Source: Dietzia natronolimnaea
Lineage (GTDB): Bacteria > Actinomycetota > Actinomycetes > Mycobacteriales > Mycobacteriaceae
Assembly (NCBI RefSeq): GCF_039525805.1
Contig: NZ_BAAAHZ010000009.1
Strand: one strand, 5' to 3'
DNA length: 64,000 nucleotides
The position numbers were made by a program, and so were the translations under genes. Each line of letters begins with the position of its first letter. Position 1 is the first letter of the stretch. Below, piece by piece: positions 17,268 through 25,894 of this stretch. Under the pieces are notes generated by a model that saw nothing but the letters and a program-made list of their open reading frames with translations, was not told the DNA's origin and made no database searches.

Positions 17268-17879
17268 GTGAAGGCCTGGCAGCGCAAGTCCTCCCTCACC
17301 GGCCCCCGGGTCAAGGCGGTCATGGAGGGTCACGAGGTGCAGATCCTCCACGCCCTGGTGTCCAACATCGTCGACATGCTCGAGCAGCGGCGCGACTCCG
17401 CGCCGAGGGACGAGTTGGCAGAGATCACCGGGATGCGCAGCGGCCACTCCGAGCTCCCCGTCGAGGCCCCGCTCGCCCGCCTGCTCCCCGACTTCCACCG
17501 GCCCGAGCCGGGTGGGGGATCCGACGCGGACGCCGCCGCGGTGGCCCGCGCACACAACTCGGGCATGCGCATGATCCACGAGCCGGAGATCATCGACGTC
17601 AAGCTCGCGGCGGCGTCGACGGTCCTCAGGTCCCTCCCGGCGCGCGGTGGGACGGTCTCGCTCAGCCCCGAGCAGGCGCAGGCCTGGATGGGGTGTCTCA
17701 ATGACGTCAGGCTCGGCCTGGGCGCGTTGCTGCTCGAGGCCGGGGCGGTGGACGGCGTCCCGGCCACCGACATCCCCGAGTTCGTCGCGGAGGACGACCC
17801 GAGGTCGGCGCACCTGGACGTCTACCACTGGTTGACCTTCATGCAGGACTCCCTGTGCACCGCTCTGACCGGGAAGTGA
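17268..17879 (+). CDS. DUF2017 family protein
   Basis: A 203-aa soluble protein of unknown function that accompanies clpS in many actinobacteria (Rv1332-like). It opens MKAWQRKSSLTGPRVKAV and contains a segment rich in acidic and hydrophobic residues, LEQRRDSAPRDELAEITG. Helical C-terminal sequence surrounds HLDVYHWLTFMQDSLCTAL. It has no signal peptide or membrane segment. The GTG start lies four bases after clpS, so the two are surely co-transcribed. A role in Clp-linked proteolysis is suggested only by the neighbourhood. Confidence 0.85.
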   Translation: MKAWQRKSSLTGPRVKAVMEGHEVQILHALVSNIVDMLEQRRDSAPRDELAEITGMRSGHSELPVEAPLARLLPDFHRPEPGGGSDADAAAVARAHNSGMRMIHEPEIIDVKLAAASTVLRSLPARGGTVSLSPEQAQAWMGCLNDVRLGLGALLLEAGAVDGVPATDIPEFVAEDDPRSAHLDVYHWLTFMQDSLCTALTGK

Positions 17880-17889
17880 GGAGAACACG

Positions 17890-18573
17890 GTGAATCCAGA
17901 TCCACGCACGTTCCGGGCGGGGGGCGTCCAGACCGCCCGGCCCGTTCCTCAGGGGCCGCGCCGCTGGCCGGCACTGATCCTGCTCTTCGCCTTTGTCGCA
18001 CTGATGTGGGTGGTCGAGGCGGCCGACCAGGTCATCCAGGCCACCATCGGGCCCCCGCAGGGACTCGACGGCTACGGGGTGCGTCCGCTCTCGACCGACG
18101 GGCTCCCCGGCATCATCTTCCAACCCTTCCTCCACGGGGACTGGGCGCACCTGATCGGCAACTCGATCGCCCTGCTCGTCCTGGGATCGATCATCGCGAT
18201 GTCCGGGATCCGGCCCCTGATCAGCGTCACGCTCATCTCGTGGCTGGCCTCGGGTGTCGTGTCGTGGGTCCTGGGCGGCACCGGGACCGTCCACATCGGG
18301 GCGTCCGGCATCGTGTTCGGCTACATCTTCTACGTGATCGTCCGGGGTCTGTTCTCCCGCCGGTTCCTGCACCTGGTCGTGGGTCTGGTGATCGGCTTCT
18401 ACTACGGGTTCGAGGCGCTCGCGGGACTGTCCCCGATGCTGGACGGCGTGTCCTGGCAGGGTCACCTCGGCGGGGCCATCGGCGGGGTCCTCTCGGCGTA
18501 CGGACTCAAACGCGACCGGACGCCACAGGCGGTCACCGCCGGGCAGCGGCGGAACGCCGGTTCGCCGAGGTGA
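17890..18573 (+). CDS. rhomboid family intramembrane serine protease
   Basis: A 227-aa polytopic membrane protease with about six hydrophobic segments. The catalytic dyad is Ser139 in HIGASGIVFGY (GxSG motif) and His192 in WQGHLGGAIGG. The oxyanion helix HxxxN motif appears as H87LIGN91. The substrate is unknown. It starts at GTG 17890 after gaggag. Its stop codon overlaps the murI GTG start, so the two genes are translationally coupled. This matches the Rv1337-Rv1338 arrangement of M. tuberculosis. Confidence 0.92.
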   Translation: MNPDPRTFRAGGVQTARPVPQGPRRWPALILLFAFVALMWVVEAADQVIQATIGPPQGLDGYGVRPLSTDGLPGIIFQPFLHGDWAHLIGNSIALLVLGSIIAMSGIRPLISVTLISWLASGVVSWVLGGTGTVHIGASGIVFGYIFYVIVRGLFSRRFLHLVVGLVIGFYYGFEALAGLSPMLDGVSWQGHLGGAIGGVLSAYGLKRDRTPQAVTAGQRRNAGSPR

Positions 18574-19385
18574 CGTCTCCCGATCCACTGGCCCCGGTCG
18601 GGGTGTTCGACTCGGGGGCGGGTGGACTCACCGTGGCCCGGGCGATCATGGACCAGCTCCCCGACGAGTCGTTGATCTACGTGGGGGACACGGCCAACGG
18701 TCCGTACGGGCCGCTGCCCCTGGCCCGGGTGCGCGAGCACGCCCTGGCGGTCGCGGACTCCCTTGTCGACCGCGGGGTCAAGGCTCTGGTGATTGCGTGC
18801 AACACCGCCTCGGCGGCGATGCTGCGGGACGCGCGCGAGCGCTACCCGGTACCGGTGGTGGAGGTGATCCAGCCGGCGGCCAGGCGGGCGGTGGCCACCA
18901 CGCGCTCGGGCCGCATCGGGGTGATCGCCACGCGCGCCACGGTCGCGTCGCTGGCCTACGACGACGCCGTGGCCGCGGCGGCCGGGGTCCACCTGACCTC
19001 GGTGGCGTGCCCGAAGTTCGTCGAGTTCGTGGAGCGCGGGATCACCAGCGGTCGGCAGGTCCTGGGTCTGGCGGAGGCGTACCTCGCGCCGATCCGGGAC
19101 GCGGACGTGGACACCCTGGTCCTGGGGTGCACCCACTACCCCCTGCTGTCCGGGGTGGTCCAGCTCGCGGTGGGCGATCACGTCACGCTGGTCTCCAGCG
19201 CCGAGGAGACCGCCAAGGACGTGCTGCGCGTGCTCACCGCCGCGGACCTGCTGCGCCCCCACGACGCGGCGGATCCGGCGACGCGGGAGTACCTCGTGAC
19301 CGGTGACCCGGACAGCTTCCGAAGGGTGGCGTCCCGGTTCCTCGGACCCGGTCTCGTGTCGGTCGGCCTCGCGGGTGCGGTGTGA
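18570..19385 (+). CDS. murI: glutamate racemase
   Basis: Cofactor-independent racemase that provides D-glutamate for peptidoglycan. The 271-aa protein has the substrate motif VFDSGAGGLTVARA at residues 12-25, the first catalytic cysteine C77 in ACNTASAA, and the second, C187, in GCTHYPLL. GTG 18570 is chosen as the start because it overlaps the rhomboid stop codon (GTGA) and puts the first strand at the usual distance from the N-terminus, although the frame stays open further upstream. Confidence 0.95.
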   Translation: MTSPDPLAPVGVFDSGAGGLTVARAIMDQLPDESLIYVGDTANGPYGPLPLARVREHALAVADSLVDRGVKALVIACNTASAAMLRDARERYPVPVVEVIQPAARRAVATTRSGRIGVIATRATVASLAYDDAVAAAAGVHLTSVACPKFVEFVERGITSGRQVLGLAEAYLAPIRDADVDTLVLGCTHYPLLSGVVQLAVGDHVTLVSSAEETAKDVLRVLTAADLLRPHDAADPATREYLVTGDPDSFRRVASRFLGPGLVSVGLAGAV

Positions 19386-19467
19386 TCCCTCCCCGCGGGC
19401 CGGTTCCCGGTCGCCCGCCGGGGCACACTCCGGGCGACCTCGCGCCGGCCGTGGCACGATGGTGCCC

Positions 19468-20247
19468 ATGTTTCTGACTGTCCTGGGTTGCTCGGGGAGT
19501 ATCGGCGGACCCACCTCGCCGGCGTCCGGGTATCTGGTGGAGGTCGAGGGGGTCGCCCCGGTCGTGATCGACATGGGGCCGGGGGTGTTGGGGGCTCTGC
19601 AGCGGTACATCGCGCCGGAGGACGCCACGATCCTGTTGTCCCATCTCCACGCCGATCACTGCCTGGACGTCCCGGGCCTGCTGGTGTTGCGGCGCTACGG
19701 TCCGGAGGCCGAGCGCGCGGTCCGGGTGCCGCTCATCGGGCCGTCCGGGACCGCGTACCGGATCGGGGTCGCCTCGGCGGAGGAACCGGGGGCGGTGGAC
19801 GATCTGTCGGACACCTTCGAGGTGGGGTCGTGGGATGTGACGCCCGACGTGGAGATGACGGGCGACGACGGCGAGGTGGGCCTGCGCGTGCGGGCCGACC
19901 GGGTGGATCACCCGCCGGAGTCCTACGGGATGCGCCTGACGTCGGAGTCCGGTCGCGTCCTGGCCTACAGCGGTGACACCGCCTACTGCGACTCGCTGGT
20001 CGAACTCGCGGCCGGCGCCCACGTGTTCCTCTGCGAGGCCTCGTGGACCCACGAGGAGGGCCGCCCGCCGGGGATCCACATGTCCGGTGCCGAGGCCGGC
20101 CGGACCGCCCGACTGGCCGGGGTGGGCCGTCTGGTGCTGACCCACATCCCCCCGTGGACGGACCGCGAGGCCGTGCGCGCCGAGGCCGCCGCGCAGTTCG
20201 ACGGCGAGGTCCTGTTGGCGGAGCCTGATCTCAGGCTCGAGGTCTGA
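19468..20247 (+). CDS. Rv1339-like metallo-beta-lactamase-fold phosphodiesterase
   Basis: A 259-aa member of the metallo-beta-lactamase fold. The zinc motif HLHADHCLD is near residue 57, with further ligands in YSGDTAYCD and near LTHIPPW. It resembles M. tuberculosis Rv1339, reported as an atypical class II cyclic nucleotide phosphodiesterase that lowers cAMP, and it sits between murI and rph as that gene does. It starts at ATG 19468 (MFLTVLGCSGS), although GTG 19462 two codons earlier is possible. Activity on cAMP here is inferred. Confidence 0.87.
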   Translation: MFLTVLGCSGSIGGPTSPASGYLVEVEGVAPVVIDMGPGVLGALQRYIAPEDATILLSHLHADHCLDVPGLLVLRRYGPEAERAVRVPLIGPSGTAYRIGVASAEEPGAVDDLSDTFEVGSWDVTPDVEMTGDDGEVGLRVRADRVDHPPESYGMRLTSESGRVLAYSGDTAYCDSLVELAAGAHVFLCEASWTHEEGRPPGIHMSGAEAGRTARLAGVGRLVLTHIPPWTDREAVRAEAAAQFDGEVLLAEPDLRLEV

Positions 20248-20314
20248 GCGTCGGGTTCCGGGGCCCGGTGTCCGAGGCCCGGTCTCCGGGTGCCGGCCGC
20301 TAGTATCGGCGGGC

Positions 20315-21106
20315 GTGACCTCATCTACTGACGGCAGAGCAGACGGACGCGCGGACGGCGACCTCCGCGACGTGACCATCACGCGGGGTTTCACCTCGCA
20401 CCCGGCGGGCTCGGTTCTCGTGACCTTCGGACAGACCCGCGTGATGTGCACGGCGAGTGTGACCGAGGGCGTGCCGCGCTGGCGCAAGGGGTCGGGCCTG
20501 GGCTGGCTGACCGCGGAGTACGCGATGCTCCCCGCCGCCACCCACGAGCGCTCGGGGCGCGAGTCGGTGCGGGGCAAGGTGGGTGGCCGCACCCATGAGA
20601 TCAGCCGGCTGGTCGGCCGGTCGCTGCGCGCGTGCATCGACCTGTCCGCGCTGGGGGAGAACACCATCGCCCTGGACTGTGACGTCCTGCAGGCCGACGG
20701 CGGTACCCGGACGGCCGCCATCACCGGGGCCTATGTCGCGCTCGCGGACGCGGTGACCTGGCTCAAGGCGAAGGGTGCCGTCACCGGAAACCCGCTCACG
20801 TCCGCGGTGGCGGCCGTGAGCGTCGGCGTGGTGGACGGGCGGGTCCTGTGCGACCTGCCCTACGAGGAGGACTCGCGCGCCGGGGTGGACATGAACGTCG
20901 TCTGCACCGACGCCGGGCAGCTCGTCGAGGTCCAGGGGACGGCCGAGGGCGCCGCGTTCGGGCGGGACACCCTCGATGCGATGCTCGACTCCGCGCAGGC
21001 CGGCTGCGAGAAGCTGTTCGAGTTGCAGCGCGAGGCCCTCGCCGCCCCCTACCCGGGTGAGCTGCCCGCGCCTCCGGCCGCCCGGACCGCGGGGCGCCAG
21101 CCGTGA
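20315..21106 (+). CDS. rph: ribonuclease PH
   Basis: Phosphate-dependent 3'-to-5' exoribonuclease that trims tRNA 3' ends. The 263-aa protein has the family blocks GSVLVTFGQTRVMC, WLTAEYAMLPAATHERS, GRTHEISRLVGRSLRA and LDCDVLQADGGTRTAAITGAY. The N-terminal 15 residues are rich in Asp/Gly and not conserved. It starts at GTG 20315. Its last codon overlaps the start of rdgB, the usual partner. Confidence 0.95.
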   Translation: MTSSTDGRADGRADGDLRDVTITRGFTSHPAGSVLVTFGQTRVMCTASVTEGVPRWRKGSGLGWLTAEYAMLPAATHERSGRESVRGKVGGRTHEISRLVGRSLRACIDLSALGENTIALDCDVLQADGGTRTAAITGAYVALADAVTWLKAKGAVTGNPLTSAVAAVSVGVVDGRVLCDLPYEEDSRAGVDMNVVCTDAGQLVEVQGTAEGAAFGRDTLDAMLDSAQAGCEKLFELQREALAAPYPGELPAPPAARTAGRQP

Positions 21107-21765
21107 CCGTGCGACTGCTGGTCGCGAGCCGGAACGCCAAGAAGCTCGCCGAGCTGCGCCGCGTGCTGGAGTCCGAGGGGATCGTCGGCATCGAGCCGGT
21201 CGGCCTGGACGAGGTGCCGGAGTTCCCCGAGGAGCCGGAGGACGGCGCGACGTTCGAGGACAACGCTCTGATCAAGGCGAGGTCCGGGTGGAGGGCGACG
21301 GGCCTGGCGTGCCTGGCCGACGACTCCGGGCTGGCGGTGGACGCGCTGAACGGGATGCCGGGCGTGCTCTCCGCGCGCTGGGCGGGGCGTCACGGCGACG
21401 ACGCGGCCAACAACGCGCTCCTGGTGGCGCAGCTGTCTGATGTGCCCGACGACCGCCGTGGCGCGGCCTTCTTCTCCAGCTGCGCCCTGGTGTACTCGGC
21501 GGCTGACCCGGCGGTGGACCCGGAAACGTCGACGGAGAATCCGGTCGAGCGGGTCGCGGAGGGGCGGTGGGCCGGACACGTGCTCCGGGAGCCGCGCGGC
21601 GAGGGCGGGTTCGGCTACGACCCGCTGTTCCTGCCCGAGGGGTCGGACCGCTCCGCGGCGGAACTCACACCGGGGGAGAAGGACGCCGACTCCCACCGCG
21701 GCCGTGCCCTGCGGGCGCTGGTGCCGGCGCTCCGGGAGCTCGCCGAGCGCGGCCGGACGGACTGA
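21103..21765 (+). CDS. rdgB: XTP/dITP diphosphatase (non-canonical purine NTP pyrophosphatase)
   Basis: House-cleaning enzyme that hydrolyses dITP, XTP and ITP so that they do not enter nucleic acids. The 220-aa protein begins LLVASRNAKKLAELRRVL, the substrate-binding S/TxNxxK motif. FEDNALIKAR and CLADDSGLAVDALNGMPG carry the catalytic acidic residues, and EGGFGYDPLFLPEG is a hallmark. Its GTG start is in GTGA overlap with rph. The RdgB order after RNase PH matches Rv1340-Rv1341. Confidence 0.95.
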   Translation: MTVRLLVASRNAKKLAELRRVLESEGIVGIEPVGLDEVPEFPEEPEDGATFEDNALIKARSGWRATGLACLADDSGLAVDALNGMPGVLSARWAGRHGDDAANNALLVAQLSDVPDDRRGAAFFSSCALVYSAADPAVDPETSTENPVERVAEGRWAGHVLREPRGEGGFGYDPLFLPEGSDRSAAELTPGEKDADSHRGRALRALVPALRELAERGRTD

Positions 21766-21790
21766 CCGGCTCGGATCGGCGCCGGCTCAG

Positions 21791-21802
21791 ATCGGCGCCG
21801 AT
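21791..21802. repeat. 12-bp palindrome between rdgB and the DUF3817-type gene
   Basis: atcggcgccgat is a perfect palindrome in a 37-base gap between convergent genes. A related gatcggcgccg sequence precedes it at 21775-21785, so the two copies can also pair with each other. A transcription end signal is possible but unproven. Confidence 0.35.
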
Positions 21803-22177
21803 TCAGACCGCGTATTCGGCCCGGACGTCCCGGGTCCGCTTGTGCTCGAACCAGAACGACAGGAACGGGACCGTCCCGGCCAGGGCGGTCAGCAGGGTGC
21901 GGGAGGCGGGCCACCGGGCCTTGATCGCCAGGTCGAGGGTCATGAACAGGTAGAAGATGTAGAAGACACCGTGGGCCTGTCCGATGTAGGTGAACCAGTC
22001 GGGAGCGTCCGAGGAGTTCTCCAGGATCAGGTACTTGTAGATCATCTCGACCGTGAGGACCAGCAGCCACATGCCGGTGATCCAGGCCAGGACGCGGTAC
22101 CGGGCAAGCGCCCCGCGGACCTTGCCGTCGGGATCCGGCTTGCGGTCGTCGGTCTCCGGGGTGGCTGCGACGGTCAT
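21803..22177 (-). CDS. DUF3817-type small integral membrane protein
   Basis: A 124-aa membrane protein with three or four hydrophobic segments (MWLLVLTVEMIYKYLIL, VFYIFYLFMTLDLAI, LLTALAGTVPFLSFWFEHK). It resembles the Rv1342c family (DUF3817/TIGR03954), whose function is unknown. The start is ATG 22177, and the stop codon of the upstream gene overlaps it as ATGA, so both are coupled. It is convergent with rdgB. Confidence 0.85.
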   Translation of the reverse strand: MTVAATPETDDRKPDPDGKVRGALARYRVLAWITGMWLLVLTVEMIYKYLILENSSDAPDWFTYIGQAHGVFYIFYLFMTLDLAIKARWPASRTLLTALAGTVPFLSFWFEHKRTRDVRAEYAV

Positions 22178-22710
22178 GTGGTGTGTCTCTCCTGGTGACG
22201 GTCGCCGGCGGCCGCGTCCTGACGGGCCAGCTCGGCGAGGTATGAGTTGTAGGCGTCCAGGGCCTCATCTCCGGTCCGGGCCTCCGCGGCGGGACGCCGG
22301 GGCAGAAGATCCGCGGGGATCTCCGTGACGATCTCCTGCCTGCGCGAACCCCGGCGCAGGGGCGGAGCGTCGGGGTGGCCGTCGACCTCGTCGTCGTCAC
22401 CCTCATCCCCGTCGACACCGGCCGCGGGGAGGGCCGACTCGGCCTCGTCGGCTTCCAGTCGCACGTACTTCAGGTACGCGTAGACCAGGAACCCCGCCAG
22501 GAACGGCCACATGAAGGTGTAGCCGAGGTTCTGCACCGTCCCCGTGGCCTCCTGGTAGCGGGCGAGCTGCCAGAACCCCATCCCCAGGCAGAAGATCGAA
22601 CCCAGGACGACGAACGCGATCCACGAGGGGCGGTGCCTGACCTTGGTCGAGACCGGCGGACCGGAGGCGGGGTCGCCTCCGACCGTGCGGTCGCTCAGGG
22701 TGTCGGACAC
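22174..22710 (-). CDS. LprD-like membrane protein (Rv1343c family)
   Basis: A 178-aa protein with two adjacent membrane segments (WIAFVVLGSIFCLGMGFWQL and MWPFLAGFLVYAYLKYV) and a long hydrophilic tail rich in Asp/Glu. The stretch GTVQNLGYTFMWP and the ending AYNSYLAELARQDAA resemble M. tuberculosis LprD (Rv1343c), which has no known function. I chose GTG 22710 (VSDTLSDRTVG); the frame extends 16 codons further toward the tRNA gene but that part is unlike the family. The acidic insert around residues 95-120 is an expansion compared with LprD. Confidence 0.8.
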   Translation of the reverse strand: MSDTLSDRTVGGDPASGPPVSTKVRHRPSWIAFVVLGSIFCLGMGFWQLARYQEATGTVQNLGYTFMWPFLAGFLVYAYLKYVRLEADEAESALPAAGVDGDEGDDDEVDGHPDAPPLRRGSRRQEIVTEIPADLLPRRPAAEARTGDEALDAYNSYLAELARQDAAAGDRHQERHTT

Positions 22711-22767
22711 CCCTCCACGATACCGCCGACGGCGCGGTAAGCTCACCTCGCCCGGCACCCCGGGCGG

Positions 22768-22849
<82 letters not shown>

Positions 22850-22865
22850 CCGCACAGATCGCGGT

Positions 22866-23255
22866 TCAGTCGAGCTCGTCGATCAGCCGGGCGAGGATGT
22901 CGTTCATCGTGAGCAGACCGATGAGGTCGTTGCCGCGGACCACGACCAGGCGGTTGAGGTGGAACCGGCTCATCATGGCCGCGGCCTGGTTCACCGACAG
23001 GTCCTCTCCCACGGAGATGGCGGGCTTGACGGCGGCGTCGTAGACGTTGAGCAGGTCCACGTCGCCCTCCTCGACGACGATGGCGCGCAGCAGCTCGTTG
23101 TAGCTGAGCAGGCCGTAGGCATCGTGGGGGTGCTGGCGGTCGACCACGAGGCTCTTGACCCTGTGGGAACGCATCATCGACAGCGCCTCGCGCAGGGTGG
23201 CGTAGGGGGAGATGGTGATCACCTCGGGCACCATGACCTGTTGGACGGTGAGCAT
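22866..23255 (-). CDS. CBS-domain pair protein
   Basis: A 129-aa protein made almost entirely of two CBS domains (about residues 7-60 and 72-126), a module that binds adenosine nucleotides and senses energy state. MVPEVITISPYATLREALSMM and SVGEDLSVNQAAAMMS begin the two repeats. There is no catalytic domain. It is the last gene of a likely operon with the P-II-like protein and the DUF1538 transporter, and so may modulate that transporter. A loose 63-base gap separates it from the P-II gene. Confidence 0.88.
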   Translation of the reverse strand: MLTVQQVMVPEVITISPYATLREALSMMRSHRVKSLVVDRQHPHDAYGLLSYNELLRAIVVEEGDVDLLNVYDAAVKPAISVGEDLSVNQAAAMMSRFHLNRLVVVRGNDLIGLLTMNDILARLIDELD

Positions 23256-23318
23256 TGGGGGTCCTCCTGGGTTGTACGGGCGGGATGGGGCGTGCGCGGG
23301 GGAGCGGGTGGGCGTGGT

Positions 23319-23669
23319 TCAGGTGTTCTCCCGGCGCATGTACTCCTCGAACTTCACCAGCTGCCGGGGGTCGATCCCGGTGAGGTGCTCGATGGGGACG
23401 TTGAAGGCGATGCCGTGGGAGTTGTCCCCGTCGACCAGGATCTCGTGCAGGGATTTGAGGATCGGGGTGGCCAGGTGGGTGCCCACGACCATGAGCAGGA
23501 CCGACTGGGAGCCCTCGAACGTCAGGCCGAAGAAGGTCTTCTTCTGCTGCGCGCCGATGCCCTTGCCCTCCAGAATCGTCACCCCGGTCGCCCCGGCACG
23601 TTGCGCGACCTCGATGGCGGTGTCCTCCAGTTCCGGGGGGGCGATCACTACGACGGCCGTGAATTTCAT
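23319..23669 (-). CDS. P-II-like signalling protein
   Basis: A 116-aa member of the nitrogen-regulatory P-II superfamily, small trimeric proteins that sense metabolites and bind membrane transporters. It opens MKFTAVVVIAPPELEDTAI, with a T-loop-like region GAQQKKTFFGLTFEGSQ. It lacks the uridylylated Tyr context of GlnB/GlnK, so it is a divergent P-II-like protein. The ATG at 23669 overlaps the DUF1538 stop codon (ATGA), indicating tight co-expression with that membrane protein and pointing to it as the probable partner. Confidence 0.85.
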   Translation of the reverse strand: MKFTAVVVIAPPELEDTAIEVAQRAGATGVTILEGKGIGAQQKKTFFGLTFEGSQSVLLMVVGTHLATPILKSLHEILVDGDNSHGIAFNVPIEHLTGIDPRQLVKFEEYMRRENT

Positions 23670-25147
23670 GTCGATTCCTTCCGCAGTCGGGGGACTTTCT
23701 CGAGGGCGATGGCATAGAGCAGGACGGAGATGATCGGGAAGATCGAGGCGAAGGCGATGAGGCCGAAGCCGTCGAGCAGCGCGCTGCGGCCGTCGATGGC
23801 GCTGGCCAGTCCGATGCCCAGGGCGGTGACCAGCGGCACGGTGACCTCGGACGTGGTGACCCCGCCGAGGTCGAAGGCCAGGGCGACGATGTACTTCGGG
23901 GCCAGGACAACCAGGACGATGACCACGGCGTAGGAGACCATGATGAAGTAGTGCAGCGGCCCGCCGGACAGGATGCGGTACACCCCCAGCGCGATTCCGA
24001 CCGCCACCCCCGTGGCCACGACCAGGCGGATGGCGGTGGCGTTGATCCCGGCCGGCGAGACGTTCTCGGCCTGGTCGGCGACGGCCACCAGCGCCGGCTC
24101 GGCCATGGTGGTGGCGAACCCGATGAGCAGGGCGAACAGCAGGATCAGCGCCGGCACGCCGCGGTCGATGAGCTGCTCGGCCATCTGCGTACCCAGCGGG
24201 AAGAGCCCCATCTTCAGGCCCACCACGAAGGCGTAGAGCCCCACCAGGACCATGACGAACCCGACGGCCACCCGCAGCGGGTGGGACAGCTTGCGGCGCA
24301 GCGCGACGTACTGGAAGAACAGGACGACGATCACCATGGGCGCCACGTCGCGGACCATCTCCGCCAGGCCCACCACGTGCTCCAGCCAGAGCGGGGTGGA
24401 GCCCTGGTCCGACCCCGTGGTGGGCGTACCGCCGCCACCGCCGAAGGTGTAGACCCACATCCCGTAGAGCTGCACCCCGATCATCGGGACCATCACACAC
24501 AGCGCGACCAGGCCGAAGCCGTCCGTGAGGGCGCTGCGGCCCCGGATCGAGTTGGCCAACCCGATCCCGATCGCGGCGATCAACGGCACGGTCACGACGT
24601 TGGTGGTCACCCCGCCGGAGTCGAAGGCCAGGCCCACGATCTCCGGCGGGGCCACGAACGTGGCCACCAGGACCACCACGTAACCGCCGATGAGGATCCG
24701 GTGGACCGCCCACCCCCGCAGCACGCGCAGGATCCCCAGGACCAGGACGAGACCCACGGACACGGCGATCACGACCCGCAGCACGACCCCGTCGATCCGG
24801 CCCTCGCTGATCAGTTCGGCCTGTTCCGCCACCGCGATCAGGGCGGGTTCGGCCACGACCGCGGCGAATCCGATGGCGAAGCCGAAGGTGAGCAGCAGCC
24901 CCAGGGCCCCGCGGCGGGTGAACTGGTTGGCGAGGTTCTTGCCCACCGGGAACACGCTCAGGTCCAGGCCCTGGAGGAACAGGGCGATCCCCACCCCCAC
25001 AATGAGCAGTCCGGCGACCAGCTGTAGCGGGTCCTCGGGCATCCGGCGGAAGACGAGCAGCTGGAAGGCCACCACCACGGCCACGATGGGCAACAGGTTC
25101 CTCAGGGCTTTCCGGAACTCCTGGGCGAAGTGTCGGAGATGCTCCAT
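23666..25147 (-). CDS. DUF1538 family membrane protein (two repeats), putative transporter
   Basis: A 493-aa integral membrane protein with about 12 segments arranged as two homologous halves. FAIGFAAVVAEPALIAVAEQ in the first half mirrors LLIGFATTMAEPALVAVADQ in the second, and DSGGVTTNVVTVPLIAA mirrors DLGGVTTSEVTVPLVTA. This duplicated AEPAL/GGVTT pattern is typical of DUF1538 (PF07556), whose substrate is not known. ATG 25147 is taken as the start, since upstream codons encode only unconserved, Arg-rich sequence. Conserved acidic and Thr residues in the repeats suggest an ion or anion pathway (inference). Confidence 0.85.
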   Translation of the reverse strand: MEHLRHFAQEFRKALRNLLPIVAVVVAFQLLVFRRMPEDPLQLVAGLLIVGVGIALFLQGLDLSVFPVGKNLANQFTRRGALGLLLTFGFAIGFAAVVAEPALIAVAEQAELISEGRIDGVVLRVVIAVSVGLVLVLGILRVLRGWAVHRILIGGYVVVLVATFVAPPEIVGLAFDSGGVTTNVVTVPLIAAIGIGLANSIRGRSALTDGFGLVALCVMVPMIGVQLYGMWVYTFGGGGGTPTTGSDQGSTPLWLEHVVGLAEMVRDVAPMVIVVLFFQYVALRRKLSHPLRVAVGFVMVLVGLYAFVVGLKMGLFPLGTQMAEQLIDRGVPALILLFALLIGFATTMAEPALVAVADQAENVSPAGINATAIRLVVATGVAVGIALGVYRILSGGPLHYFIMVSYAVVIVLVVLAPKYIVALAFDLGGVTTSEVTVPLVTALGIGLASAIDGRSALLDGFGLIAFASIFPIISVLLYAIALEKVPRLRKEST

Positions 25148-25270
25148 GGAGGCTGGCGTCCTCTTCCGGGGTCGGGTCGACAGGCGGCCTGGCTCCCAGT
25201 CTGACGTACGACCACCGGGGCGTCCACGGAACGCCTCCGGGACCGTGGTCGGTCCACCGGGTCGGTGCGA

Positions 25271-25312
25271 CCTCACCGCCGGCTCACCGCGGACTCACCG
25301 CCGGCTCACCGA
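25271..25312. repeat. short ctcaccgccgg direct repeats
   Basis: Four imperfect copies of a 10-11 base unit built around ctcaccgc(c)gg lie between the start of the DUF1538 operon and the end of gntK, overlapping the gntK stop codon. The function is unknown. Confidence 0.4.
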
Positions 25313-25887
25313 CGACGGTCCTTCCGGAGCGCGGCGAGGGCCCTGTCGGCGATCTCCTCGACCGGAAGCGCGATCGGGCAGGTGATCCCGTCCTCGTCCG
25401 GGCCCAGGGACTCCAGGGTGGCCAGCTGCGATTCGAGGATCCGGTGGGATGCGAAGTGCCCGCGTCGAGCGGCGAGGCGGGCGGCGAGGAGCTCCGGGTC
25501 GGCGCCGAGTTCGACGAAGAACACCGGCCGGTCGACGTCCCGGAGGACGTCGCGGTAGGCGCGGCGCAGTGCCGAACACGCGACGACGACGCCGGGGTCC
25601 GGGCCGGTGCGGGCCCCCTCCCGTTCCCGCTCCCGCATCCTGTCCCGGACCGCGTCGAGCCACGGCCCGCGGTCGAGGTCGGTGAGCGGCTCGCCGGCGC
25701 CCAGCTTCCGGCGGTTGGCGGGGGGATGCAGGTCGTCGGCGTCGAGGAACAGGGCACCCGTCCGCTCGGCGATCGCGCGGGCGACGGTCGACTTACCGGC
25801 CCCGGACACCCCCATCACCACGATGTGCGTAACGGCCGCGGGCAACGGCTCTGCCCGATTCGGCACCGGCCCCGTCGGAGTCGTCAC
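25306..25887 (-). CDS. gntK: gluconokinase
   Basis: Phosphorylates D-gluconate to 6-phosphogluconate for the pentose phosphate pathway. It is a P-loop kinase of about 193 aa with Walker A GVSGAGKSTVARAIA, substrate loop FLDADDLHPPANRRKL and VVVACSALRRAYRDVLR, all gluconokinase signatures. The start is probably GTG 25887, eight bases after the preceding gene; GTG 25833 (VTHIVVMG) would remove an unconserved leader. No gluconate permease or regulator is adjacent. Confidence 0.9.
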   Translation of the reverse strand: MTTPTGPVPNRAEPLPAAVTHIVVMGVSGAGKSTVARAIAERTGALFLDADDLHPPANRRKLGAGEPLTDLDRGPWLDAVRDRMREREREGARTGPDPGVVVACSALRRAYRDVLRDVDRPVFFVELGADPELLAARLAARRGHFASHRILESQLATLESLGPDEDGITCPIALPVEEIADRALAALRKDRRR

Positions 25888-25894
25888 GGGCCTG

